Source: Diphasiastrum complanatum (Eukaryota; Streptophyta; Lycopodiopsida; Lycopodiales; Lycopodiaceae). From it: a stretch of DNA of 64,000 bases. The notes beneath the pieces were generated by a model. That model did no database searches and was not told where the DNA came from. It saw only the letters and a program-made list of their open reading frames with translations. This document shows, one piece after another, positions 46,940 through 57,897 of this stretch. Each line of letters opens with the position of its first letter. Position 1 is the first letter of the stretch. The position numbers and the translations under genes were made by a program. Where the stretch lies: contig CM055098.1 of the NCBI GenBank assembly GCA_029204225.1, positions 7,794,246 to 7,858,245 of the forward strand, read 5' to 3'.

Positions 46940-47507
46940 CATGTCCTTTAAATGACTAAATTTGTTGTGCATAGAGACACTATTTTTTCTTGCTAAATTT
47001 TCTTTTGCAAGGTTGTGTTGGAAATGAAGCTCACAGTCTTCTCCTTGGTGGTATTATTTTCTATTTCAAGATTTTTCTTGCACGTTTATTGATCACTAAT
47101 CTAGGGTCAGATGCAACCTCTTTTGGTTCCATGTCTACTTATCTAATACCTGTAGAAATCACAAAGGACGACTATGTCGGGCTTCCGACTAATTTTCATT
47201 CATGGACTAAAAGCTAAAGGGTCACTAATCCTATTTTTTTTCACATTCAAATGTCAAGTTCAAGTTATTTGAAGATTATTGAAGGCCTGGCCATTTTCAA
47301 TGTCTTCAACAAATCAAATTTTTTTATCAGTCTACAAAAACACACTATCTTCATAACAGTTTGCAGAAATGAACTAATTGTCGCAGAGTTCACATTTTTC
47401 CAAAATGTGAGAAAAATGTGACTACTTTGACATCAGGTTCGTCTCTTTCGCATTTTCCAAAATGCAAAAAATGCGAAGTTTGTCTGCTTTCGAAAATATG
47501 CGAACGC
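46940..47507. other. Noncoding, with GCATTTT/AAAATGC inverted words
   Basis: No coding gene. From about 47,380 to 47,500 short inverted words (CATTTTTCCAAAATG, CGCATTTTCCAAAATGC) recur, making small hairpins. Confidence 0.35.
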
Positions 47508-47740
47508 AAGGAACCGCCAAGGCAAAGGCTGCGGTCTAATACGACTCACTGTAAGCTACCACAAGGAACCGCTGAGGCAAAGGCTGCGGTCTAATACAAC
47601 TCATCGAAAGCTACCACAAGGAACCACCAAGGCAAAGGCTACGATCTAATATGACTCACCGCAAGCTGCCACAAGGAACTCCCAAAGCAAAAGATGCGGT
47701 CTAATACGACTCACCACAAGCTACCGTTAGGAACCGTAGG
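47508..47740. repeat. 55-bp minisatellite, four copies
   Basis: Units starting AAGGAACCGCCAAGGCAAAG begin at 47,508, 47,563, 47,618 and 47,673, with a partial fifth near 47,728. Copies differ at several positions. Each unit contains GGTCTAATACGACTCAC or a variant. Confidence 0.85.
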
Positions 47741-47944
47741 AGCCAAACTCTGTGGTCATTATACGAAGACCAAGCACCGCTAGAAAATCACATTCTAGTG
47801 ATTGCGGTCGACATACGGTTGCAAAAGTGTCGTTTCTCACACTCCCGAAGCGGAGTTCAAATCTAAGTGATGTACGCTTGTGCAGATGTCATTGTACATT
47901 CTTTCACGACCAAGTACACATTAAAATAATTAGTCCACTTAGTT

Positions 47945-49520
47945 AACCAGTCATCTACCACCTCTGGCTTCTTCTCTTTTTTCTCTCCCAAAAATGGTTC
48001 TAGCAGAAAGCCCAAATTCGACAAGCACAGAGTTTTAACTTGATTCAACAATACTTCATATGTTGATTCCTTAAAGTGTTTCGAATGTTCATTTCATTAA
48101 GTGCTTGGCTTAATTGCTGGCATATCTGCAAATACGTAGGCATAGGCACCTGACCATCCATAGATGCATTATCATCTGCCATATTGATTTTCTGAAATAA
48201 GAAAATTATCTTAATTAGTTGACAGATCCAAAATCCTCAACTAAAAAGTAAAAAGTACTTGACCTTCATAACTGGCTTATAAAATCCCAGCAAGATCTTT
48301 CACTTCATTAAGCAAATTCCATTTAATCAATATCATATTGATTTAGAACAATATCAACTTTTATGGATCACACAAAATATTTAAGATTAACTGGGATTTT
48401 TGAAATCCGTTCAATATGGACCAAACTGTAGCCCTCATATGATTATTAATTACATTACCGGCCAAGTTCGGAATGACGAGGCATAACTAATAACCATATA
48501 CATTGGAGTGACCAGCTATCCATGTCAAGAATTATTTTGAATCCCTCATACTGGACATGGACATAACAATAAGTCTTGACCTTCCTTAGTAGATAGGTGA
48601 TCTCATTTTGTGAGACATGAAGATCAGCTATAGGGGTATGGAGCAAATTATCCCGCTCTTCTGCTACTGTATCCAATTCTTTGAGAATAGTACCTTTTTC
48701 ACTTATGCCATATCCGTTTGTCCCTACAATAGGTGAACCTGCTGCCTGGCGTCTTGTATCGACTTCTTGAGCCACATAATTCTCCAACATTTTGCTTGGC
48801 CTTTTTGAGATAGGCCTCGGACTTGGATTCATGTTGTCTCGTGATCTGCAGCTCCCTGTTGATTTGTGTCAACTTCTGGATGATCAAAGTATTCTCCAAG
48901 CCTAGATCTGAGGTTCTTTTCTCCATCGATAATTTTTCCTCTATCATGTTCTAGATCATCTGACATAGGTGTGTGTGAATTCCTAGGATATCACCATAAT
49001 CAAGAGTGATTGGTGGTAATGTAGTTGTTGTAGGAGGAACTGACCCCATAGGTTGTGCTAATTTGCCTTGTATCCATCTGGGACTTGCGCATCAAATGTC
49101 CTTGGAGATCAGACCATAGACTGGGATCACGACAGTGTCTGGTGCTTGAAACTCTGACGTTGGATCTACCACTTGTGCTGATTGAGACATATCATTCAGG
49201 TGTTGTGAAGTGCGTTGGAACTGATCGAACCCCATTCTAGGAGAGTTGGGATCAAAGGGCGCAGGGCTTTGAGGCATGGTAACTTGCTCTTCAGCCTCCA
49301 AGAGATTGAAATCATCAAACAATCCTATGAAATGTTGTGTGGCTAGTGACATGGCCGATGTATGTGGGAGAGAGACAACCTGCACATCCAGGACTTGGAC
49401 TGTGGATCGAATTATCATAGAAGGCAGTTTTGAGCAGTCGGTGGCGAGGGTAGTTGTAGAAAATGGGGGCATGGGAAGTTCAAAGCAGCTTGCAGTGGGG
49501 AGTGGTTGCGCAGTTGAAGG
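47945..49520 (-). pseudogene. Gypsy ORF2-like coiled-coil remnant
   Basis: Minus-strand frames include LKELDTVAEERDNLLHTPI and EITYLLRKVKTYCYVHVQYEGF. These match ELDATTLERDAYLQTQI and EIAYLFKKVETHKVALQGF of the outer element's second frame. Upstream, KAKQNVGELCGSRS and a Pro/Gln-rich frame (49,092-49,472) resemble its linker in composition only. Several frames and stops are needed. The C-terminal unidentified domain is not seen here. Confidence 0.45.
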
Positions 49521-49867
49521 TGGTGGCTAAGTTCATCGACAACGAGACATGGGAGGCGAGTGGGGTGAAACAATCTCGCTATGTACTCGCCTATGACTTT
49601 GTGAAGTAGACGTTTGGTGGGAGGACTTGACTGGTGCTAGCTCATAGACTGCTAGCACAAAATCAACTCAAAATCCATGAATCTTGAGGCGGCTAAGGAG
49701 GAGACAAGACAACCATCAACAAACTGCTTCTTAGTGTTACTCTTTATGACTCTCTTCGATTCTCTAGAGACCGTCTTATACTAGTCATAAGGTTGGACCG
49801 TCCCCTTGCCCTACTCGTAGTTTAACTCAACTAAACAGTGGAGGATCTGTGAGAAAATCCTCTCCTT

Positions 49868-50534
49868 GTTGGATTGATCTCCTCTCTCTCCTAAATCCTA
49901 TATTAATTTGCTTCCATTCATGCTGTTGCATTTTTACTCACGTTGTCGCACAGTCTGCATATTTGAACTGTTTGTCGCTACAGTCTGCATTTATACTCAA
50001 GAATTTCCACAAGCGAAAAACCCGACACTGTTGCTGAAAACCCGACAGTGTCGCCTTTTCACCTTCGGGCCATCTTGAGCAACTAAGTGTTGACACTTTC
50101 AGAAAAGTGACAGTTGCACAGTCTACATAAATACAAGTAAATTTGAATAGGCAAAAAATGCGACACTGCATTTTTACATGCAATTTATGACAGGCAAAAA
50201 ATGCAGCATTGCCTTACAAATGTCGAAGGTGCCCTACAAATGTTGACAATGCCCTTACAGAAAGGCGAAGGTACCTTACAAATGATTTTCTAAGGCATTG
50301 GACGGGGTGTCGCAATTTTTGCATTTTCATCAGTGTCAATTTTAGCGAAGCCCGACGTCGTGGTCTCCTCACGCTCGTTCTATGCACTGTGCAATCAGAT
50401 TTGACAACAATGGATCCAGATTAACGGAGGGTGTTGGATTTATCTCCTCTACTCTCCTAAATCCTATGTTAATCTGCCTCCATTCATACTGCTGTATTTT
50501 TACTCGTGTTGTCACACAGTCTGCATATTTGAAG
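49868..50534. repeat. Direct repeats of about 100 bp, 565 bp apart
   Basis: TTGGATTGATCTCCTCTC...CAGTCTGCATATTTGAA occurs at 49,868-49,969 and, with about 10% difference, at 50,433-50,534. The interval is noncoding and rich in words such as AAAAATGCGACACTG and AACCCGACA. It could be a small terminal-repeat (TRIM-like) element, but no primer site or target duplication was found. Confidence 0.5.
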
Positions 50535-50690
50535 TTGCGAGGCCCGTGGCTTTCTGTGTGTATAAGCCCATAGCCCATTGAGCACTTGTAAATAGATTAA
50601 TTTTGAGTAAACTTGACTTTGGGCTGTGTAATTAAAATAATATTAGAAGGCCAATATTTGAGTTCACTTAAGTTTCTCAATTTTGTAATT
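50535..50690 (+). repeat. Gypsy LTR fragment
   Basis: CTTTCTGTGTGTATAAGCCC followed by CCCATTGAGCAC and GGGC.GTGTAATTAAAATAA parallels the first 200 bases of the inner element LTR (34,959). Only this part is present. Confidence 0.5.
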
Positions 50691-51776
50691 AGTCTGGATC
50701 TTTTGTGGGTATTCGTGATAATGCAAGGAATGTCCACATTGTGACGATTGTTCTTCATATTGTTGGATGGCATGTGCTTGGATATGCTGACATGAAGGGC
50801 AAGCATCAACAGGATGCGTAGCCCAGCAGTGTGGGCACCAGATGGATTTTTGTCTATTAGGTACCTGGGCAGTGTGTGGTTGATGAGGCATACTGCATTG
50901 GATAGACTTCAGAGTAGTTTGAAACTCATTGGTGAGTTTCTCCATCTATAGTTGATGTTGATAATTAAGCAACTGTAGTTGTGATTTCCAAAGCTGATCT
51001 TGGGTATCCTCGATCGGCTTCGGCTCATGGACAAGAGCACGAGGTGCTTTCATTTCTCTGGATTCGTCAATATCTGATCCTTCATGTTCCTCGTGGATGG
51101 CATCATACATAGCTAGCTTTAGGCTCGTATATTCATCATTGGATCTAAGCTCGCGACTAATTTATCTTGGAAGTCCGACTAGGAACTAGATGATGAGTAT
51201 CTATTCGGTGGGTTGTTCTTGTACTTGACCATTTAAGCGCTTGAAACGCTCAATGTAGTCTCGTACGCATTCGTCTTTTGCCATTTTAATATTGCTCAAT
51301 TTGATAAAAGGACTCTCGATCAAAAGAAAGGGCTTAAAACATTTGATAAATGATTCATTTAGATTAGACCAATCACTCTTATCATCACGATTGAGGCTAA
51401 AAAACCAGTCATGTGCTTTATCGATCATGGTCATAGAAAATAGTTGGACCATAGCGTCGGGAGATGTTTTGCCATAAACGTCGCATGCATTCTCAAAGAT
51501 TTGCAAGAATCTTTGAGGGTATGATCTACCATCAAACTTAGGTAGATCTAACTTGGGTGTTCTCTTTTCAAGAGGAGCTCCGTGAGTGGCAAAAGCTCCA
51601 TTCAGGTGTGTTCTGGCGTGTGATGTTTCAACACCATGAAAATGGACTCGTGTCTGTGAAGACTCGGCTCTATTAGGTTCTCGTCCCTCAAATGAATTTG
51701 TGGATGGCTCGTGGATTTGTGATTGCATTTGGTAGAACCTATGACGTCTGATTTGTTTAGCTATAAGAGACATCAT
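50664..51776 (-). pseudogene. Ty3/gypsy gag (element D)
   Basis: The frame from 51,776 contains RTPKLDLPKFDGRSYPQRFL, MVQLFSMTMIDKAHDWFFSL and VRDYIERFKRLNGQ, the ordered capsid blocks, ending at 51,201. Shifted frames continue with an acidic segment and, at 50,664-50,945, MEKLTNEFQTTLKS and WCPHCWATHPVDACPSC, resembling the zinc-finger tail at 6.07 kb. Stops and shifts separate the halves. No pol follows to the left. Confidence 0.7.
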
Positions 51777-52019
51777 TTTGTGTGGATATCGGAATTATTA
51801 TGGTGTTCCATTGTGTACGGTCTTGAATTTTGTGGCTTGTATGAGTTTTTATTGTTTTTTGTGTTTCTTGATTTTTTTGAGGATTTTTTTTTTTTTTTGG
51901 CTAGTAGGAAAGTCAAGGGGGAGACTCAGTATTAAAAGGGCTTTCTATTGGTATAAGTTTTTTTTTTTTTTGTTTTTTTTGTTTTTTTTTGGGTTTCATG
52001 TTTTTTTTTTTGGAGCTCT

Positions 52020-52280
52020 AAGGCTCGGTCAAGATGGTGGTTCAGTCGAAATGGAGGTCAGAATCTCGGTCAAAAATTATGTGTGAGAGTGGATTTGGTC
52101 CGGTTGAGATGGTATTGAAGTGATCCGGTCGAGATTTGATCCAACTGACTCGGTCGAAAACTGACCCAAAGACTCGGTTGAACGTTGAGCCAAGGACTCG
52201 GCCGAACACTGAGTGAAGGAGACTCGGTCGAACGTTGAGCCAAGGGGAGCCGGTCGAATGTTGAGCCAAGGACTCGGTGC
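52020..52280 (-). repeat. Leader with CTCGGTCGAACGTTGAG words (element D)
   Basis: Between the primer site and gag, (G)ACTCGGTCGAACGTTGAG and shorter variants (TCGGTCGA, CCGGTCGA, CGGTTGA) occur about a dozen times in 260 bases. Copies 1 and 3 are nearly the same 30-base unit. Upstream of it (51,880-52,010) are long T runs. Confidence 0.7.
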
Positions 52281-52298
52281 AAGCAGCAATGGGCACCA
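52281..52298 (-). promoter_or_regulatory. Probable primer binding site of element D
   Basis: Minus-strand TGGTGCCCATTGCTGCTT lies two to three bases inside a TGTTTACAAA LTR edge at 52,301. Only about 16 bases of that LTR remain before Copia LTR sequence begins. The tRNA is not identified. Confidence 0.45.
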
Positions 52299-52316
52299 AA
52301 TGTTTACAAATTTTCA

Positions 52317-52846
52317 AAGTTATATTAGTCTAAAAGTATTTGAATAAATACTTTTTAAAAGTGTGGGAAATGTAGAAGTTGAGTTTGAGTAGATTCAAAT
52401 ATGACGGTAGGTACATTGAATCTAGTCCTAAAAATAGTAAGGTTTTTCATATTGGAGGGAAACCAAGTGAAAATTTAGGTTTTGGACCTGTTATAAAATG
52501 ATGTAACTCGTGAGAAGAGAGGATAATCTCTCTCTCTCTCTCTCTCTCATGCTTATACATGGTTCTCTTGGGTTCTACTATCCATTGGTGCACTATACTT
52601 TTGATTTCTCGCAATTCTATGTGTAGAATGATCACACATGTGAAATATAGTAGGGTACTGTAATTTTATAGAAAGAAACATTACTTTATGTTTTAGTTCA
52701 TGTTTGGTCAAGATCTATTAGAGTTTGCATCTCAATCTTAGTGTAGATGCCGATTTTTCTACATTGGCAAGATTTGTGAGTTGTTTGTTTTTGTAACCAA
52801 AGATCAATTGTAGATTTGGATCTTAATGGATCTCAAATCCTTCACA
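52317..52846 (+). repeat. 5' LTR of Copia II, left-truncated
   Basis: Aligns with 55,464-56,101 and ends CTTCACA just before the primer site. Its CT microsatellite is only 22 bases (52,527-52,548), against about 103 in the 3' copy. Confidence 0.85.
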
Positions 52847-52858
52847 TGGTATCAGAGC
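52847..52858 (+). promoter_or_regulatory. Primer binding site of Copia II (Met tRNA)
   Basis: TGGTATCAGAGC immediately follows the LTR end. Confidence 0.9.
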
Positions 52859-53445
52859 TTGTGTTTCAGGTTATGAAGAAAGCAATCACATCTATCAATG
52901 ATTTGGAGAAGATATCAGTACTAGAGCATGCTAGATTGGATTCTACACCAAAATCAAGTTTCTTGTATATGTAGATTGGATCTTTTGTAGATCAAACCCT
53001 ATATAGGTTTATAATCTTGATCAATTCCAATTTCTCACATTTCATGTTGGATTTGGCTGATTTTTGGATCATTGGAAAAGCATAAGTGGTGGCTAATAGA
53101 TTGCATATCAAGTTTTTGGCATTTGCATGTAGATTTTGAAATAATCAATTTTTTTTGTGATTATGTCAAACCCTAATTTTGATTAGATCTCTACATAGTG
53201 AGGCTTCTGGACTTCATTTGAGTGTGTTTCAATCTTAGGAAGTGGTAAGAGTCATTAGATTGAGGACAAATCATAGGTTGGTCAAAATTTCACTATTCTA
53301 TGTGCTGATTTGCTTGGTAGAAGTGCTAGAAGAGAATTGAGAAGCTTCATATATTTGTGATTTCCTTTTGAAAACATTCTTTGTTGTTCAAAGGAGTTCT
53401 TTGTGCATTAAAATAGGTTGAAAGAAAGGTTCAGGTCATTGCTAC

Positions 53446-54357
53446 ATGGCTACATCAAGTGGAGTCATGCTGGAAGCCAATGATAGGCTTACCTCAAGTA
53501 ACTATTCATTGTCGAAAGTGAGGATGGAATCACTTCTTGAGATGAATGATGTTTTGGATATTGTTGTCGATTTGGAGGAGAGACCAGAAATACAACAAGA
53601 TCAAGTGAGGTATGACAAGAGGGCCAAGAAGGCTCTACACATGATAAAAATGAATGTTACCAATGAGCTTCTCAAGGAAGTCGGTAAGAGTACTTCATCT
53701 AAGAATGCTTGGGATTCATTGAAGAAGCTTTATGAATCCAAGTCTACTTCTAGAGTGTTGACTCTAAGAAGACAAATATTTTCTTATTTGCAAAAGAATG
53801 AAGAAAGCCCAAATACTTTTATTTTGAGAGTGAAAGCATTGAATGATGAGTTGGCTTGCATTGATGAGAGCATTAAGGAAGGAGAGCTTGTTCAAGTTAT
53901 TCTAAATGGATTGTTGGATGCTCATGCTAACATTGTTCAAAGTAATGCTATTCAAAAGATTTTGCCAAGTTTGATTGATCTTCAAGAGATCTTGATCAAT
54001 GAAGAATATAGTCTTCAAGCAAGAGGTGGATCTTCATCAACATCTCAAGTTGGAGAGGAGGCTATGTTCATCAAAGGCAAATTCAAAGGCAAAAGAAAAA
54101 GTAAATGGTCTAAAGGGCAAGATCAAGTGGATGCTTCTTCAAATGGCAAAAAGAAGAATAAATCAAAGCTCAAGTGCTTCTATTGTGGCATTAAAGGACA
54201 CTTTGCAAGTCAGTGTTACAAGAAGAAGAGAGATCAAGGAGACAAGCAAGGTAATCTTTCTCTTGATGAGGATGGTTTGTATGTTCAAGATGCAAATGAT
54301 GATGCTTTTGCGATGTCTTCATGTATGCTTGCTAATGATATAGATCTAGATCCATAG
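53446..54357 (+). CDS. Copia II gag
   Basis: An uninterrupted 303-codon frame, the longest single open frame in the window. It starts MATSSGVMLEANDRLTSSNYS and has DAWDSLKKLYESKSTSRVLTL and VQVILNGLLDAHANI. A basic linker and an intact zinc knuckle, CFYCGIKGHFASQC (CX2CX4HX4C), follow. It ends at TAG (54,355-54,357). The next codons give WIDSGASS of the protease in the same frame, so the stop either arose by mutation or separates gag from pol. Full-length Copia gag domains are of this size, so the protein could be made. Confidence 0.85.
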   Translation: MATSSGVMLEANDRLTSSNYSLSKVRMESLLEMNDVLDIVVDLEERPEIQQDQVRYDKRAKKALHMIKMNVTNELLKEVGKSTSSKNAWDSLKKLYESKSTSRVLTLRRQIFSYLQKNEESPNTFILRVKALNDELACIDESIKEGELVQVILNGLLDAHANIVQSNAIQKILPSLIDLQEILINEEYSLQARGGSSSTSQVGEEAMFIKGKFKGKRKSKWSKGQDQVDASSNGKKKNKSKLKCFYCGIKGHFASQCYKKKRDQGDKQGNLSLDEDGLYVQDANDDAFAMSSCMLANDIDLDP

Positions 54358-54640
54358 TGGATTGATAGTGGAGCAAGTTCACAAAGAGTACTTCACTTCT
54401 TTGTTGGCATATGGAGATGACAAGAGTGTAATCTACACGGCCAATGATGGTGAGTGTGCAATCAAAGGGATTGACACAATTCCTATTTCTCTCTCTACAA
54501 ATAGGAATGTTCATTTGAAGGATGTTTTTTCAATTCCATCTATTACTAAGAACCTACCTAGTGTGATTCAATTGCTAAGCAATGGCCTCAAACTTGAGTT
54601 TGATGGAGATGCTTGTATGATTAAAAGAAAGGATATCTTT
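54358..54640 (+). pseudogene. Copia II protease remnant
   Basis: WIDSGASS follows gag in frame. A frame change within 30 bases leads to KEYFTSLLAYGDDKSVIYTANDG, KDVFSIPSITKNLPSVIQLL and DACMIKRKD, the protease and its downstream strand. Coding then jumps to the reverse transcriptase tail at about 54,640. Confidence 0.8.
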
Positions 54641-55320
54641 GAAAGATCGTTCAAGGACATTACTCTCTATAGGAAGCTAGTTGGTTCACTCATCTATCTA
54701 ACCATTACTAGACCAAATATAAGCTATTGTGTTGGAAGATTGACTCAATTCTGCAAGATCCTAGTGAGGAGCATCGGAAGCTAGGAAAACGAGTTTCGAG
54801 GTACATCATTGGAACTCGAGATTTTGGCATATTGTATGAGGGATCATTGTCTAATCTTTTTGGATTTTCAGATTTAGACTATGCTGGAGATATAATAGAT
54901 AGGAAATCCATTAGTGCTCATTGTATTTCCATAGGTGATGGAGCTATATCATGGATGTCGAAGAAACATGCCACTATCTCATTGTCATCTAGTGAGGCCG
55001 AGTACAAAGCTCTTACACATTGCAGAAAGGAGATGGTATGGATCAAGAGGATGATCAAGGATATTCACTTGCTAGATTTTTCAGAGAGCCCAACCATCTT
55101 TTGTGACAATCTATCAGCCCAAAGGTTGGCAGCCAATCCTATCTTTCATGCTAGGAGCAAGCATATTGAGGTTGCATATCATTTTGTGAGGTAGCAAGTC
55201 ATTGCAAAGGAGATGGAGCTTCAACATGTGTCCTCAGGGGGAGCTTTAACATGTGTCCTCAGGGGAATGTGTAGCTGATATCTTCACCAAAGCATTGGGA
55301 AAGGACTTGTTCATGAAGCA
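54641..55320 (+). pseudogene. Copia II RT tail and RNase H
   Basis: DITLYRKLVGSLIYLTITRPNISY is joined directly to protease sequence, proving a deletion of integrase and reverse transcriptase. The next frame gives FGFSDLDYAGD, SWMSKKHATISLSSSEAEYKAL and FHARSKHIEVAYHFVR. A short duplication (about 26 bp, CATGTGTCCTCAGGGG) near 55,224-55,265 and a TAG follow before the ADIFTKA-type end. Confidence 0.85.
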
Positions 55321-55376
55321 TAGGACATCACTTGGAGTGTTATCAAAGTCCATGCTAAAACTAGTTGAAGAGAGAG

Positions 55377-56101
<725 letters not shown>

Positions 56102-56102
56102 C

Positions 56103-57010
56103 ATTGTTCACTGGAAAATAAATGAGTTACACTTTTCAGCCGACAAGACAAATTCATCACATGTTATATCGTGGAAGACTGATAAGTATGAAGGTGAAAC
56201 ACCAAGTTTTACTTCAGACAAAGATTCTTTCTTTGTAGAATTGATTAAAGAAGATGACATACAAGTTAATTATTTTGATTGTTATGAAATAGAGGAACCA
56301 GAATCATCTTCTGTTGCAGAAAATAGAGTTTCCAACAGAGAGGTTCTTGGCTACTCATTTACAACATGACTGAAGGAATGATAAAACCTAATGCGGTTAT
56401 TGACATGATTATTGCACCTGATAAAGTATTGAAATTTTTTTAACATTTGTCAAAAATTGAAGTGCACTTATATAGAAATTATTACAAGAATATTAATATG
56501 TGTTTGTTTGGGCCATGCATGAACTTAAAAGAATTTCGAAGGAATTCGGTGAACATCAAATTGACTTAAAGCTGATGCAGAGTTGATTCGATAAAATCAA
56601 TATCGACTAAATCCAAAGTATTCTCTAATGGTCAAGGACGAGCTAGAGAAATATTTGGAAGTTGGAATTAATTATCTTGTCTTAAGAAGTGAGTGGGTAT
56701 CCCCCATTGTCGTGGTACCAAAGAATAAAATTGTTAAGATTTGAGTTTGCCAGGACTGTCATAAATTAAATGTTGCAACCAAGAAGGATCACCACTCGTT
56801 GGCGTTTACAGATACAACAATCCTCGACCAAGTTGTAGGACACAAATTATACAATTTTTTGGATGCATTCTCTGGTCATAACCAGGTTTCTATTAACAAG
56901 AGGACTAGTCAAAGACAACATTCACAACCGACTGGGGCACACATGCTTACACACAGATGCCTTTTGGTTTGTGTAATGCACCTGCTACTTTTTAAAGAGT
57001 AGTGATGCTT
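56103..57010 (+). pseudogene. Ty3/gypsy reverse transcriptase remnant
   Basis: Frames give RLNPKYSLMVKDELEKYLEVG-like sequence, SEWVSPIVVVPKNK, CQDCHKLNVATKKDHHSLAF, ILDQVVGHKLYNFLDAFSGH and, in other frames, RMPFGLCNAPATF-type words near 56,950. These are consecutive fingers/palm blocks of Athila/Tat-type gypsy reverse transcriptase, up to just before the catalytic YxDD. Upstream (56,103-56,390) is an acidic pol spacer. Stops and a frameshift inactivate it. It directly follows the Copia II LTR. Confidence 0.8.
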
Positions 57011-57890
57011 ATAGAATTGTTTAGGGGTTGATTTTTTATTATGTTAAAGAAGTTTGATTGTGGGCTTTTGGTTTAAATCTTTTTGAAAAAGGATTTGTGG
57101 ATTGGTTAGAGGAAGTCTTCCTCTACATCCACAAAAATTTTTGTGGAAAAAGATTGATTGTAGCTTGTGTTTTTGATCAAAACTAGTGTTTTTTTTTTGC
57201 ATAAATGAAGTGTTAAAACTTCTGGGTTTCATTTTTTATATCCTTTTTTTCAGACCTGTAAATCTGAAAATCAGATCAGAAAAGTGAAGTTTTCATAAGG
57301 ACTTCATTAGTTATACCTTTCTACCTACTAGTTTAATGTTATGGGCAATGTAGGAAGGAAAATGTAGTGTAACTTTATGCATAAAAAGGGTTTGAATTTC
57401 TATTCTTTGTCATTTTGAAGTTCTGATTTTCGGACCTGTAAGTCTAAAAAATAGATCTGAAAAGTGAAGTTTTCATAGAACTTCATTAGTTTTCCATTTC
57501 TAGTCACTACTTTCACGGATTTGAAGTACTAGAAAAGTCAGAAATGTGAAAATTTGTGTTGATTTTGAAATGACAAATGAAAATGGAATTGGAATGAGAA
57601 CTTTATGTAAACATTAGCTTGAAGTAGTTAATTGAAGTTTACATAAAGACTTGGTTTGATTTTTGCTTTGGATTGAGGCAAAAGTAGGAAATTGCTTGGT
57701 GTAGTTTTCTCTTAATTAAGCTTGCAAAAAGTAGGCTTGGATTGAGCTTACAAACAATAAGTATTGAATGTTTGGAGGTCTACTATTCATTCAACACTGA
57801 TTATATTGTGGGTAATTTTTTGGATTGGAATTTAGAAGCATATGCTTATAAATATTGAAACGAAGGTATTAATCATGTCTTGTATCGCTC
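57011..57890. other. Noncoding with a 50-bp direct repeat
   Basis: GACCTGTAA.TCT.AAAA...GAAAAGTGAAGTTTTCATA occurs at about 57,250 and 57,430. Otherwise AT-rich, with nothing recognised. It may be upstream sequence or an intron of the methylase-like pseudogene. Confidence 0.4.
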
Positions 57891-57897
57891 AAAAAGG

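Noticed and set aside
47534-47552. TAATACGACTCACT in the minisatellite resembles a phage T7 promoter
   Set aside because: Only the first 14 bases agree, the next bases (GTAAG) do not, and the other units differ inside the core. It is a chance match in a plant repeat, not vector sequence.
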